Shown here: one piece after another, positions 16,685 through 28,900 of the stretch | Layout of the letters: each line of letters starts with the position of its first letter | Numbering within the stretch: position 1 is the first letter of the stretch | Origin: Pontibacter sp. E15-1 | Lineage (GTDB): Bacteria; Bacteroidota; Bacteroidia; Cytophagales; Hymenobacteraceae | Assembly: GCF_022601975.1 (NCBI RefSeq) | Contig: NZ_JAKVIR010000037.1 | Span: forward strand, 1-54,638 | Length of the DNA stretch: 54,638 nucleotides | Direction: 5' to 3' | Notes under the pieces: model-generated | Told to the model about the DNA's origin: nothing | The model's database searches: none | The model's input: only the letters and a program-made list of their open reading frames with translations | Translations under genes and position numbers: made by a program

Positions 16685-18088
16685 ATGGCTGAACAACAGC
16701 AACATTTCGACAGCATTATTATCGGAGCGGGCCAAGGCGGAATCCCACTCGCCAAAGATCTGGCGGGCGCAGGCGAAAAAGTAGCCATTGTAGAGCAGGA
16801 GCATGTGGGCGGCTCCTGCGTTAACTACGGCTGCACCCCCACCAAAACCCTGATCGCGAGCGCTCATGCCGCACATGCCGCCCGGGAGGCCGGAGAATAC
16901 GGCGTGGATGTGCCGGATGTGCATGTGGACATGCGCCGGGTGAAGCAGCGCCGGGATGAGATCGTCCTGACATCCAGGGAGAACAACGTGCAGGGCCTCG
17001 AAAACTCCGCCGTAAAACTGGTTCGCGGCTCCGCTTCGTTTCTCGGCCAGAAGACCCTGCAGATAGCGGCAGCAGATGGCAGCACGCACACCCTCACCGC
17101 CGACAGGATCATCATCAACACCGGCACCACGCCCCGCGTGCCCGACCTCGCCGGGCTGGAGGGTATAGACTTCCTCAACTACAAAACCATCCAGAACCTG
17201 ACGCACGTGCCCGAGCACCTGATTGTGCTGGGCGGGGGGTATATCGGGCTAGAGTTCGGGCAGATGTTCCGGAGGTTTGGCAGCAACGTGACCCTTGTGC
17301 AGCACAGCGACCAGTTGTTGACCCGGGAGGATGAAGACGTAGCCGACGAAATGAAGCAGATGCTGGAAAACGACGGTATCCGGGTGATGCTTAGCGCCCA
17401 ACCCCGGCAGGTAAGCAAGCAAGACGAGGGTATAACTCTCACTGTAAAAGCCAAAGACGGCACTGAGGAGAAAATCAGCGGGAGCCACCTGCTGGTGGCC
17501 ATTGGCGTGAAGGCCAATACCGATGGGCTTACTTTAGCCAACGCGGGCATCGAAACAGATAAGAAAGGGAACATCAAAACCGATAAGCACCTCCGGACAA
17601 ATGTGGAGGGGGTATATGCCATCGGCGATGTGAAAGGCGGCCCGCAGTTTACGCACATCTCCTACGATGATTACCGCATCCTCCGCGACAGTTTCCTGCA
17701 CGACAGGCACCGCTCCACCGACGAACGCCCCATACCCTACTGCGTCTTCACGGAGCCACAGTTGGGGCGCGTGGGACTTACCGAACAGGAGGCGCATGCG
17801 CAGAAGCTCCCGTACAAGGTGGCCAAAATTCCCATGTCTAAAGTGGCGCGGGGCATCGAAACCGGTAACACGCAGGGCTTTATGAAGGTGCTTGTAAATC
17901 AGGAAACAGAAGAGATACTGGGGGCCGCGATACTGGCAGCAGAGGGTGGCGAACTGATGACGGCGCTGCAGATTGCCATGATGGGCAAGCTAAGCTACAA
18001 GCAGCTGAAGGAAGGTGTGTTTGCGCACCCCACTTACCTCGAGGCGCTAAACAACCTGTTCACGAAAATGGACAGCAGCGACGGGTAA
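16685..18088 (+). CDS. FAD-dependent pyridine nucleotide disulfide oxidoreductase, substrate unknown
   Basis: The 467-residue protein shows the class I disulfide reductase layout: FAD motif SIIIGAGQGGIPLA near residue 11, redox pair GGSCVNYGCTPTKT (residues about 41-54), NAD(P)H motif VLGGGYIGLEFGQ near residue 183, second FAD motif VYAIGDVKGGPQFT near residue 316, and a dimer-interface domain ending FAHPTYLEALNNL. It resembles mercuric reductase and dihydrolipoamide dehydrogenase. It lacks the N-terminal heavy-metal domain and the C-terminal Cys pair of mercuric reductase, and it is not with 2-oxoacid dehydrogenase genes. The substrate is therefore unknown. Start 16685 is the natural one; the upstream frame crosses the sucD terminator. 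Confidence 0.85.
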   Translation: MAEQQQHFDSIIIGAGQGGIPLAKDLAGAGEKVAIVEQEHVGGSCVNYGCTPTKTLIASAHAAHAAREAGEYGVDVPDVHVDMRRVKQRRDEIVLTSRENNVQGLENSAVKLVRGSASFLGQKTLQIAAADGSTHTLTADRIIINTGTTPRVPDLAGLEGIDFLNYKTIQNLTHVPEHLIVLGGGYIGLEFGQMFRRFGSNVTLVQHSDQLLTREDEDVADEMKQMLENDGIRVMLSAQPRQVSKQDEGITLTVKAKDGTEEKISGSHLLVAIGVKANTDGLTLANAGIETDKKGNIKTDKHLRTNVEGVYAIGDVKGGPQFTHISYDDYRILRDSFLHDRHRSTDERPIPYCVFTEPQLGRVGLTEQEAHAQKLPYKVAKIPMSKVARGIETGNTQGFMKVLVNQETEEILGAAILAAEGGELMTALQIAMMGKLSYKQLKEGVFAHPTYLEALNNLFTKMDSSDG

Positions 18089-18119
18089 AAGGTAAACATG
18101 GATATAGCTGCTCACTGCT

Positions 18120-18234
18120 CATTCGGACTTCCCAGTCCGAATGCTTTCTGCCGGGGATTTCCTAATCCCCGTTTACGGAACAACGCGGATTAGGAAATCC
18201 GCTTCAGGAAAAGTTCCGGATTAATAAATCCGAA
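18120..18234. repeat. Cluster of four related hairpins (REP/BIME-like)
   Basis: Four palindromes follow each other: 18120-18143, 18152-18171, 18185-18202 and 18214-18234. All share a GGA(T/C)TT..A(A/G)TCC core. Units 2 and 3 carry the same core GGATTTCCTAATCC in opposite orientation, with compensating stem changes (GGGG/CCCC against GCGG/CCGC). The layout of two units one way and two the other resembles bacterial interspersed mosaic elements. Confidence 0.8.
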
Positions 18235-18309
18235 ACAGCCGCACTACCCTATGTATAGCCAGGCAGCTACACCCCAAAAACCAGCACGTTATATATAAAC
18301 CCAAGTGTT

Positions 18310-19257
18310 TTAGACCACCGGCACTACCTGGTCCTTTTTCCTGTTTCTGATCTGCTCAGGTATGGCGGCTATGATTTCTTTCCGTAGTGCCTCAATCAGC
18401 TTTTTCTTCAAAAAGCTCCGGTGCACGGCAAGGCTTACCTCGCGCAAGGGCTGCGGCGCTTCGAAGGGGCGCACCAGCAGGCGCTTCTCCTCGGGCAACT
18501 CCAGCACCGACAGCTCGGGCAGCAGCGTGAGGCCGTGCTGTGTCTCCACAATGCGCTTCAGTGTCTCGAGCGAGCCGCTTTTATAGTCGAAGTGCCCTTT
18601 GTCGCCGGACCCGCCGCTATACCCGCCCCGGTTGCAGATGTTCAGTACCTGGCTGCTGAAACAGTGGCCCTCGTTCAGTACCCACAGCGCATCCAGGTCC
18701 AGTTGGCTGGGGTGTATGGTCTCAGCGTTTGCCAAAGCGTGCGACGGATTTATATATGCCACGAAGGCTTCGTAAAACAGCGGAAGCTCTTTTATTGACT
18801 TGTTCTCGAGCGGTGTCACCAGCAGCCCCACGTCCAGCTGCTCATGGTTCAGGTATTCCACAATCTGGTCGGTCAGCAGTTCCTGCACCACCACCCTCAC
18901 ATCGGTGTAACGCTGCATAAAGCCCGTGATGAACAAAGGAATTAGGTAGGGGGCCAATGTCGGGATAACACCGATCCGCAGCTCGCCGCTCAGCTTCTGC
19001 TTTTGGTCCTGCACGATTTCCTGCACCTTCTTCGCCTCGGCCAGCACTACCCGCGCCTGAGCGATGATGTCCTTGCCCAATTCTGTGGGACGCACCGGCA
19101 CCCGGCTGCGGTCAAAAACCTGCACGCCCATCTCCTCCTCCAGCTTCTGTAACTGCATGCTCAAGGTGGGCTGCGTCACGAAACAGTGTTCTGCGGCCGT
19201 GGCAAAATGGCGGTAGGTGTCTACGGCCACCACATATTCTAACTGTACAAGTGTCAT
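18310..19257 (-). CDS. oxyR: OxyR-type LysR family peroxide regulator
   Basis: The 315-residue protein has the LysR winged helix (MTLVQLEYVVAVDTYRHFATAAEHCFVTQPTLS) and a substrate-binding domain. The OxyR redox cysteines appear in NEGHCFSSQVLNIC: the first corresponds to the peroxidatic Cys199 of E. coli OxyR, the second lies nine residues on, as in E. coli. The gene diverges from dps across a 177-base region, the classical arrangement for OxyR control of Dps. It therefore probably senses hydrogen peroxide and activates dps. Other targets cannot be inferred. Confidence 0.92.
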   Translation of the reverse strand: MTLVQLEYVVAVDTYRHFATAAEHCFVTQPTLSMQLQKLEEEMGVQVFDRSRVPVRPTELGKDIIAQARVVLAEAKKVQEIVQDQKQKLSGELRIGVIPTLAPYLIPLFITGFMQRYTDVRVVVQELLTDQIVEYLNHEQLDVGLLVTPLENKSIKELPLFYEAFVAYINPSHALANAETIHPSQLDLDALWVLNEGHCFSSQVLNICNRGGYSGGSGDKGHFDYKSGSLETLKRIVETQHGLTLLPELSVLELPEEKRLLVRPFEAPQPLREVSLAVHRSFLKKKLIEALRKEIIAAIPEQIRNRKKDQVVPVV

Positions 19258-19434
19258 TTCTCTGGTGACTGTGCGTATGATAATCAGGCGAAAGCCATTG
19301 CTGCTATTTTCTCCTCAACCTCAAAGTTATCAAATAGAATCAGTTTATATAAACATAAATTTTATCAATCTGATTTATATATATATGTCATAGTGATATT
19401 TGTACAGCCAACTTAATTAAACAGAGAAGTAACT
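19258..19434. promoter_or_regulatory. oxyR-dps divergent control region with candidate operator
   Basis: The AT-rich 177 bases hold an imperfect inverted repeat with half-sites ATAGAATCAG and CTGATTTAT about 25 bases apart (around 19335-19378), and a directly repeated TTATCAA. OxyR sites elsewhere are long AT-rich spaced half-sites of the ATAG type, so this is the best candidate. A partial -7 match (GATATTTG) lies about 35 bases before dps. Confidence 0.45.
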
Positions 19435-19908
19435 ATGGAAAAGCTAACGAACATCGGACTTCAGAAAGCTGATAGCCAGCAGGTGGCAGAAAAACTGAAC
19501 GAGCTGCTGGCCAACTACCATTTATACTATCAAAACCTGCGCGGCTTCCATTGGAATATCAAGGGGATACATTTTTTCCAGCTGCACGCCAAGTTTGAGG
19601 AGCTGTACACCGCGGCCCTCACCCAGATCGACGTGATTGCGGAGCGAATTCTCACGATCGGGCAACAGCCACTTCATACCTTTTCAGACTACCTGCGTGT
19701 CTCCCGGATCCAGGAGGCTGGGAACCTGAGCGCAGACAAAGAAACCGTAAACGTAACACATCAGAACCTAAGCACCCTGCTCGACTTGGAGCGCGAGATT
19801 CTGCGCCTCGCCGCCGAGACAGGCGATGAGGGCACGGTGGGTCTGATCAGTGAGGATATCAACGAAAACGAGAAAACCCTTTGGATGCTGAATGCCTTCC
19901 TGAGCTAA
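19435..19908 (+). CDS. dps: Dps family ferritin-like DNA-protection protein
   Basis: The 157-residue protein has the Dps four-helix signature with the intersubunit ferroxidase residues: LRGFHWNIKGIHFFQLHAKFEELYTAALTQIDVIAERIL (given in parts: His in GFHWNIKG, Asp in LTQIDVIAE, Glu two helical turns on). Dps oxidises and stores iron using hydrogen peroxide and protects DNA. It has no long basic N-terminal tail, so direct DNA binding is uncertain. It diverges from oxyR, consistent with peroxide induction, and is followed by a bidirectional terminator shared with proB. Confidence 0.93.
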   Translation: MEKLTNIGLQKADSQQVAEKLNELLANYHLYYQNLRGFHWNIKGIHFFQLHAKFEELYTAALTQIDVIAERILTIGQQPLHTFSDYLRVSRIQEAGNLSADKETVNVTHQNLSTLLDLEREILRLAAETGDEGTVGLISEDINENEKTLWMLNAFLS

Positions 19909-22900
19909 GAAAACAAGTAGTAAATAAGCTACAACCTAAAAGCACCTGCACACGCTGTGGGTGCTTTTTTATGAGCTAACTCCGCTTTCGGGGTATAGAA
20001 ACAGGTAATCGTAATGCACGAGCGGCTTCTGGTTTTTTTGCCCGATGCGCTCCTGTGCTTTGTCTGAGCCATACTCTGCGATGCCAAGCCCCAGCAGTGC
20101 CTCGTTCTCATCCAGCAGCTTCACCACATCGCCCTTCAGAAACTCCCCGCTGACGCCGGTTACCCCGACAGGCAGCAGGCTGCTGGCTTTGGAGGAGAAC
20201 AGCGCTTCCTTTGCTCCCTGGTTTATCCGCACGATGCCTTTGGCGTAATTCTCGTTGTGCGCCAGCCATTTCTTTTTGCCGGAGGCCGCCTGCTTGGGTA
20301 TAAAGCGGGTGTTCACAACCGATTCTTCCAGCAGCCGCGGCAGTATGTTCTCGGTTTTGCCATTGGCAATGTGCACGGCTATACCCAACTGCGCCACCCT
20401 GCGCGCCATGTGGCTCTTGGTCAGCATGCCGCCCCGGCCAAACTGCGATCGCTGCGTGGTAATGAACGAGGAAAGCCCGGTGGCGGCGTGGTCAATCTCC
20501 TGGATCACCTCTGAACCGGCGTCTTTCGGGTTACCGTTGTAGATGCCGTCCACGTTGGACAGGATGATCAGGCCATCGGCATCCAGCATCGAGGCGACCA
20601 GCCCTGCGAGCTCATCGTTGTCGGTAAACATCAGCTCTGTTACCGATACCACGTCGTTCTCGTTTATCACCGGGATAATATCATGCTGGAGCAGCATCCG
20701 GAAGCAGTTTTTCATGTTCTGGTAGTGCAGCCGGTCGCGGAAGTCCTCTTTCGTGACCAGCACCTGGGCGCAGGCAAGCCCATGCCTGCCGAACAGCTCC
20801 GAGTAGGTGTTGATGAGCTTTACCTGGCCGACCGCCGCCAGCAATTGTCGGCTTGCCACCGCATCAGCCTTCTCCGACACCTGCACCAGGCTCCTCCCCG
20901 ACGCCACCGCCCCGGAAGACACCAGGATGACCTCTTTCCCTTGTTTCTTTATTCCAGCAATCTGATCTACCAGGTGCTCGATCCGGGCCAGGTCTGGCAT
21001 GCCGTTATCCAGCGTCAGCACATTAGACCCTATCTTAATTATGATTCTTTTATAGGCTAAGGCCATACAGTGTTACTTCGTTAACCAAACCCAATTTAAG
21101 GGTAAAATTTTAAATCAAAGGTAATTTAAAGAGCAATTATAAAAGGGATTAAAGCGCAAGGCGCGCTAAGCACTCGACCAGTTTAATCACTAGAATTAGT
21201 GTTTGTTTTTATATGAATAGAAAAGTCTTTTATGCCTCATTTCTAATTCTTAATTTCTAATTATTAATTTTGCGAAGCACATAGAGGTATAAAACAAAGC
21301 CGCCTGCCACAAATTGCAGCAGGCGACTTCACCTTAATTTATATATCAGATTCTACTTGGCGTAGCTGATGGCGCGCATTTCCCGGATAACCGTGATCTT
21401 GATCTGGCCCGGGTACTGCATTTCTTTTTCTATCTTCTGCGAGATGTCGTACGACAGCTGCGATGCTTTTTCATCGGATACGTTGTCGGCATCCACCATC
21501 ACGCGCAGCTCGCGGCCAGCCTGTATGGCGTAGCACTGGTTCACACCTTCAAACGAAATTGCCGTTTCTTCCAGCTCCTTCAGACGCTTGATGTATGACT
21601 CCATGATCTCCCGGCGTGCGCCTGGTCTTGAGCCAGAGATCGCATCGCAGGCCTGCACCAGCGGCGATACCATGGCGGTCATTTCCACCTCGTCGTGGTG
21701 GGCACCGATGGCGTTGCATACGTCCGGATGCTCTTTGTATTTCTTGGCCAGCTCCATACCGATAATGGCGTGCGGAAGTTCCGGCTCATCCGGCGTTACC
21801 TTGCCAATATCGTGCAACAGACCGGCGCGTTTCGCGTGCTTCACGTTCAGGCCAAGCTCTGCCGCCATCGTGGCACAAAGGTTAGCTACCTCGCGTGAGT
21901 GCTGCAGCAGGTTCTGGCCGTAAGACGAGCGGAAACGCATGCGGCCCACCATCTTGATCAGTTCCGGGTGCAATCCGTGAATCCCGAGGTCGATGGCGGT
22001 GCGCTCACCGATCTCCACAATCTCCTCATCAATGTTTTTGCGGGTTTTGGCTACCACCTCCTCAATGCGGGCCGGGTGGATACGGCCGTCAGCCACCAGG
22101 CGGTGCAACGACAGACGCGCAATCTCGCGGCGAACCGGGTCGAAACCAGAGATAATGATCGCCTCCGGCGTGTCATCCACAATGATCTCCACACCTGTGG
22201 CAGCCTCTAACGCACGAATATTACGTCCTTCACGACCGATGATCTTTCCTTTGATATCGTCGCTCTCGATGTTGAACACCGATACACAGTTCTCGATGGC
22301 GTGCTCTGCGGCGGTGCGCTGGATCGTTTCAATCACGATCTTCTTCGCCTCTTTGGTAGCCGTCAGTTTGGCTCCCGCCACGATGTCTTTGATATGGGAG
22401 GATGCCTGTGTCTGCGCCTCGCTTTTAAGGGCCTCCACCAGTTGCTCGCGTGCCTCAGAGGCCGTCAAGCCTGCTATGCGCTCCAGTTGGCCCACAATCT
22501 CGTTGTGCTTGGTCTCTACCTCCTCCTTGCGCTTTTTCAACTGCTCCTGCTGGATGCTCAGGTGCTCTTTCTCTTTGTCGAGTTGGGCGTTCAGGCCGTC
22601 TTTCTCTTTCTGCAGCTCGGCCTCCAGGCGCTTGGCCTGCTCAATCTGCTTGTTGGCCAGTTGCTCGCGCTGCTTTACCTTGTTCTCGTTCTGGATGATG
22701 ATGGTCTTCTTCTTGTTCGTATCCTCGTCGAAGTCAGACTTCATCTTCAGGTATTTCTCCTTGGCTTCAAGAATACGGTCTTTCTTGAGGCTGTCGGCAT
22801 TCAGCTCGGCTTCGCGGATGATGCTCTTGGCACGTTGGCGGGCGTCTTCTTCCTGCTGCTTATAGACTTTTTGCAGCAGCGAACGGCCAATGTACACGCC

Positions 22901-25900
22901 TATGGCAAGCGCTACGAGGGCCGTTAACAAAATATAAAGGATGTCGGGCATAACTATTAGCTTTTATTGATGAATAAAAACACCTAGCAGTGCCTGCAAA
23001 AGACGGGTATGGCTGGTAGCCCTAACGAAAAACGTGTTCAGCCTGCGTGGCGCGTGGGCCTACTTCAGGTTTACTGATGATAAGATATCTTCCAGAACAG
23101 AAAGCTGTTGGCCAATGTCCGTGCCGTGAGAGTCTTTCTCCTCCTCCAGCTTCACCTTGTCCACCATGGTCTCAAAAGCGACCAGGGCCAAAAGATCCTG
23201 CTTGTCCTGCAGGCCGAACTGATCCTTGAAAAAGCGCAGGCGCTCGTTCAGAATCTTTCCAACAACCCTTATTCTTTCTTCTTCCTCTTCCTTCACCCGC
23301 ATCGGATACTCGCGTTCCGCGATGCGAATCTTGATCGACAATTCACCCATCCGTTGCGTTTTTTAAGGGTTATGCTTTCTCAGGTGCCTTCATAGTCGTG
23401 GGGTGCTGAACACCCCTTACATGCTGTTGCTTAGTCCTGTAGATAAGCGATACACTTATCAATTTCTCTGATATATTCGTTTAGCTTGAGCTTTAACTCC
23501 GTCGAATTTGCAGGGTTTCCTGCTATCGTGTCTACAATTTTAACGATATTCTCCTGATTTTGAAAATTTTTTATTTGCTGGTCTTTTTCATTGACCAGCC
23601 CCTCCAGGAATTCTATTTCCTCGTGGGCAGCCGCCAGCTTCTGCTGCACATCGGTGTAGCGGGCCACGAGCTTGCGCACCCTGTCTTCTATGTGCCGGAG
23701 TTGTTGTAACTGCTTTTCCTTAGCCATAACACTATTTGCGGATTAAAGCTCCCAATTGTTTCTCGAATTGCTGCATCAGGCGGTTCATGGTGGCGTCGAT
23801 CACCTTGTCGGTCAGGGTCTGCTGCCTGTCCTGCAGCGTGAAGCTGATGGCATAGGCCTTCTTGCCCGCCTCGATCTTATCGCCCTCATACACGTCAAAC
23901 ACGCTCAGGCCTTGCAGCAGCTTGCGCTCCGTCCGGAAGGCGATTTGCCTGATCTGATCGAAGGTAACATTTTTATCCAGTACCAGCGACAAGTCGCGGC
24001 GCACTTCCGGAAACTTCGGCAGTTCTGCCGCCACCAGGTTGTCTTTATACTTCTTCAGCAGGTAATCCCAGTTCAGCTCGGCATACCATACCTGTTCCTT
24101 CACCTCCATATAGCGGGCAACCCCGGCGTCCAGCGGGCCAAGCTCCGCGATAACGGTCCCGTTCCGGGTATAGGCGACTCCCTGGCGCAGGTAGTGGTTG
24201 GCTTGTAGCGGCTGCACCTCAAAATCGCCTGCGTTCAGCTTGCGCAGCACGTTCTGCACCACGCCTGCCAGGTCGTGGAAGGCGGATTTGTGGCTGGGTT
24301 GCTTCCAGCTCTCGGCCGTTACGTTGCCCGCCATGTACAGGGCCAGTTTACGGCTCTCTTTCGTGCTGCCGTCGGCCAGCTTCTCATACACCTTGCCCAG
24401 CTCAAACAGCTTCAGGTCGCGCTGGCGGCGGTTGATATTGCGGCGCAGCACCTCCAGACCCGAGAACACCATGCTCTTGCGCAGCACGTCCAGGTCCTCG
24501 GAGTTATAGTTGACCACCCGCACCAGCCCCGCTACCTCCGCCTCTCCGGCAGGGGTATAATAATTGGAGTTGGTGATGGAGTTGGTGATGATCTCATGGT
24601 ATCCGTTGTCGGCGATATAGTTCGAGATGGCCTCGGTCACGTTCTCGGCGTAAGGCCGCGGAAACTTCGCCAGGTAGGTCGTGGACAGGCTTTCGCTCAT
24701 GGCAATGTTGTTGAAGCCATAGATGCGCAGGATCTCCTCCACCACATCGGCCTCACGCGTTACATCCACCTTAAACGGCGGCACCGACAGCTGCAGGTGC
24801 GTTTCCGTTTCATTGGTTATCTCGATTCCCAGATCCGTCAGGATGGTTTTGATGCGCTCTGCGCCGATGTGCTGCCCGATGAGGGTATGCGCCCGCGCAA
24901 TGCTGAGCGACACCTCGTGGTTTTGCACCGGAACAGGGTATACATCCACAATCTCAGAGGACACCTCGCCGCCGGCAACCTCCTGCACCAGCAGCGCCGC
25001 GCGCTTCAGGGCCGTGATCACCATGTTGGGGTCGGTGCCGCGCTCGAAGCGGAACGAGGCATCGGTCTTGAGGCCGTGGCCCATACCCGTGCGGCGCACC
25101 CAGTCAGGAGAGAAATAGGCGCTCTCGATGAAGATGCTGGTGGTTTCGTCGGACACGCCCGACTCCTCACCGCCAAACACACCGCCAATGGCCATCGGGC
25201 CATCAGTGTCGCAAATCATCAGGTCGGCGGCCTGCAGCTTGCGCTCCACGCCGTCCAGCGTCTTGAAAACGGTGCCTGCCGCCACGGTCTTCACGATGAT
25301 CTTTCCGCCTTTTATTTTATCGGTATCAAAAGCATGGAGCGGCTGGCCCAGTTCGTGGAGCACGTAGTTGGTCACGTCCACCACATTGTTGATTGGCGAG
25401 AGGCCGATGGCGCGCAGGCGTTTTTGCATCCACTCCGGCGATGGACCCACTTTCAGGCCCGACACCGTAACACCGGCGTAGCGCGGGCATGCCTCGTTAT
25501 TCTCTACTTCCACCGCGATCGGGCGGGAGGTATGGCTTACCTTGAAATCGTCTACCGAAGGCAGTATGGCTTTCGCATCGGTCAGGGCCTGCAGGTCGCG
25601 GGCCACCCCGAAGTGCGAGGCAGCATCGGCCCGGTTCGGCGTCAGCCCAATCTCAAACACTTTGTCGGAGCCCAAACCGAAGAACGCGGCGGCAGGCGTG
25701 CCGTTCGCCAAATCCGTGTCGAGCACCATGATGCCGGCATGCGACTGGCCAATCCCGATTTCATCCTCAGCGCAGATCATACCCTCCGAAACGGCTCCGC
25801 GAATTTTGGACTTTTTGATCTTGAAGGCCTCGCCTCCGGTTGGGTATAAGGTGCTGTTCACGGTAGCCACTACTACTTTCTGGCCAGCGGCCACATTTGG

Positions 25901-28900
25901 CGCGCCGCACACGATCTGGGTAGGTGTGCCCGTGCCGATATCCACGGTCGTGATGTTCAGCCGGTCTGCGTCCGGGTGGCGCTCGCAGGTCAGCACTTCC
26001 CCGATGACGATGCCTTCCAGGCCGCCCTGCACCAGGTCAAATGTTTCGATGCCCTCTACCTCCAGGCCAGAGCCCGTCAGCAGGGCGCCCACCTCTTCAG
26101 CACCTTTGTCTATATGAATCAGTTGTTTCAGCCAGTCGAATGAAATCAGCATATCGTTTTTTGTCTCTTTACATCAAAGCCTCCGCATCGGAAGCATACA
26201 TTCTTCAAAATTAAGAATTAAAATTTTAGGAGGCACACGTATCAGTATACAAGACTTAAGACTTTTTTACATGAATACGTCAGGTGAAGGCCGGCATGTA
26301 TTCACAAGCTAACCCACGATTCATTTGTAGGAGAATCTTCTTTATAGACACGCACCATTCGTCTTGTGCCGAACGTCCTGTTTCTAAAACTAATGCGCTT
26401 CCTCATACCCCTTCTCGCCTGCCGGTATGGCCACATCCAGGCGGTTGTCTTTGGGGGGCACCGGGCACACATAATCGGGATTGAAGGCGCAGAAGGGGCT
26501 ATAGGCACGGTTAAAGTCCAGCACCACGGTTGTGGCGTTTTCCTCGAACGGTATATCCAGGTAGCGGCCGCCGCCATACGTGTCGTAGCCGTTGGTCTTG
26601 TCGGTGAAGGGCACAAACAGCTGCGGTTCCTTGCCTGCCTCCGGCGCCGCCTGCTTATACAGGGTGAGTTGCTGGGGCTGCCCCGCTACCTCAAACGAGG
26701 CAGTGGCATAGCGCAGATAGGCCTCGGTGCTGCCGTCGGTCAGTGGGAGCTCGAGGGTATCCTGCTGCGGGAGTTTCTCCAGTTTAGCCGTGATGGCATA
26801 CTCCATGTCAGGCTCAAAATAGGACAGGTTCTTAAAGCTGCGGCGGGCCTCGTCGGGCAAGGGGCTGTTGGCGCGGCTCCGGAAGGTCAGGTCTTTGGCT
26901 TTGCGCTCCTGCAGCAACGGCTTGATGTAGTTGTCGTCGTTGAAGAAGGTCTCCTGCACAAAGTAGAAAAGCACCAGCGCAATGCCGGCAAGTATAATCA
27001 GCCTGAGAGGTCGTTGCATAGTATTCGGTTCCTGTTTCGGCAAAGGTCGCAATTTTTTGGGGAGGGCGCAGCGGAAATTGGGAGTATGGTATGGAAATCC
27101 TTTTTGTTAGCGATAAAGTTTGGGAATAGGCTCAAAGCGACTCTAAATGAAAGAGCTTTTTTTGGGGAGGATTAACCTGCCCCTTTCCCACCTTAGACGC
27201 AGGGCGGTTTCATACTCCCATTTTGTCATCCTGAAAGGATCTTGGTAGCTAGTAGCATCAGCTTAACCTCCCGGGGGCATTCAGAGTTTGCCTTCGCTCG
27301 CGTCTCGCGCGTGTAGGAATAATTGGGCCTCTGGCCCAGTCGAGTCACAGACTCGACATCATTTTAAGACACCCCGAAAGCTTTCGGGGCGCCAGTATAA
27401 TGGATTAAGATAGCAGAAAAGTCCCCCTTTTGAAGGAGACAGGGGGATGATTACGTGATTTAGAGCAATCGTTTAAAGCATTATACTTTAAAGCTAATTT
27501 TAGCAGCTAGAGGTGTATAGAGCTTCTGAAAGATTTTCATCCCCCTATCCCCTTCAAAGGGGGACAAAAAATAACTATTAGAACAACTAAAAACGGAGAG
27601 GCCATCCGTTTATCAGATAGCCTCTTCGTTTTTTATGGTTCCAGGAAAATTCTTCCGGGTTATTTCTGGGCTACTGCCGCTTCTTTCTTGCTGGTATCGC
27701 CAATCCTGGCCCATACCCACTCGCCTACCTGCTCGCCCTGCGCGGTGCCCTCAAAAGAGCCGTCCCAGTAGTGGATGCCGCCATATACCCGGCTGATGGA
27801 GGTTTCCATATAGGCGTCTTTTATGGATTTGAAGGAGCGCACGCCATGCCCATACGCATACTCGGTAGAGTCGGTGAAGGCAACATTCTCGCCGAACAGG
27901 TGAATCAGCACGGTGCCGGCGGCGGCGGAGATGGCGCTATGCCCGCTCACGTACTCCGGAAACGGAGGCGTTTCGAGGAAGGGCTGCCAGTCCGGGTCGA
28001 TGTGCTCGTTGATGACCGTAACCGGGCGGATGCGCGCGCTGCGGTATTTCTCATCCCAGCAGGCGATAAACCCCTCGTAGAGGGCAATGGAGGTGAAGGT
28101 ATACGCCTGCACTGCCTTCATCATGTCCAGGTCCTGCTTTTTCGACAGCGTCCCTACTATTGCCAGCCAGTGGCCCGGAGGCGTCATTTTTTTGTCGGTG
28201 TAAGAGATATGGCCTTTCACGTTGGTCACCACCGCATTGTCGTCCCAGAAATAGGCGATCTCTTTTTGCTCCTGCGTCAGGCCATTCGAGAGGTCGTATA
28301 CCTGCTGCACCAGCTTGTAGAACTCGCTTTCTGGCTCGAGGCTATACTTGGCCGCCGGTTTCGGCGTGAACTGGTTGCAGGAGTCCAGGGTGAGCACCCG
28401 AATGGCGTTCCACTGCGGCTCGCAGGCGGCGGCGTAGTTCGGGGGGGTCGGCTGGTAAGAGCCCGGCTCATCGGTGAAGGTATAGCGCATCAGTGCCCGC
28501 GTCTCTTTGTAATTGTCCTTGCCGGCATAGGCCAGCACGTGCTGTGCCACCTGCTCGCCATACGCCACGGAGCGCTCCAGCACCTCCTCTGGAATCCCCA
28601 TCTCCACATACTGCTGGTATACCTTCTTCCGGTAGTCCTCCATTTCGATGGCAGACACGATCAGCGCCTCGCTCACGGTGGTGTACGAAATGATGCTCGC
28701 CAGCGGGAAGCAGTACTCCGCGCCCTTTTCAGGCGCCGGCACTGCATCGAAGCCGTTGAGTTTGCCCGCCAGCGATTCGTAGGCAGGATGGTCCTGACGC
28801 AGTGTTTCGTAAGCGGCCAGGTTGGTGTACACATAAATGCGGCTGGCTACCGGCGGCTTGAAAATATCGTGGATGATGTAGGTGGTGAGCTGATCCGACG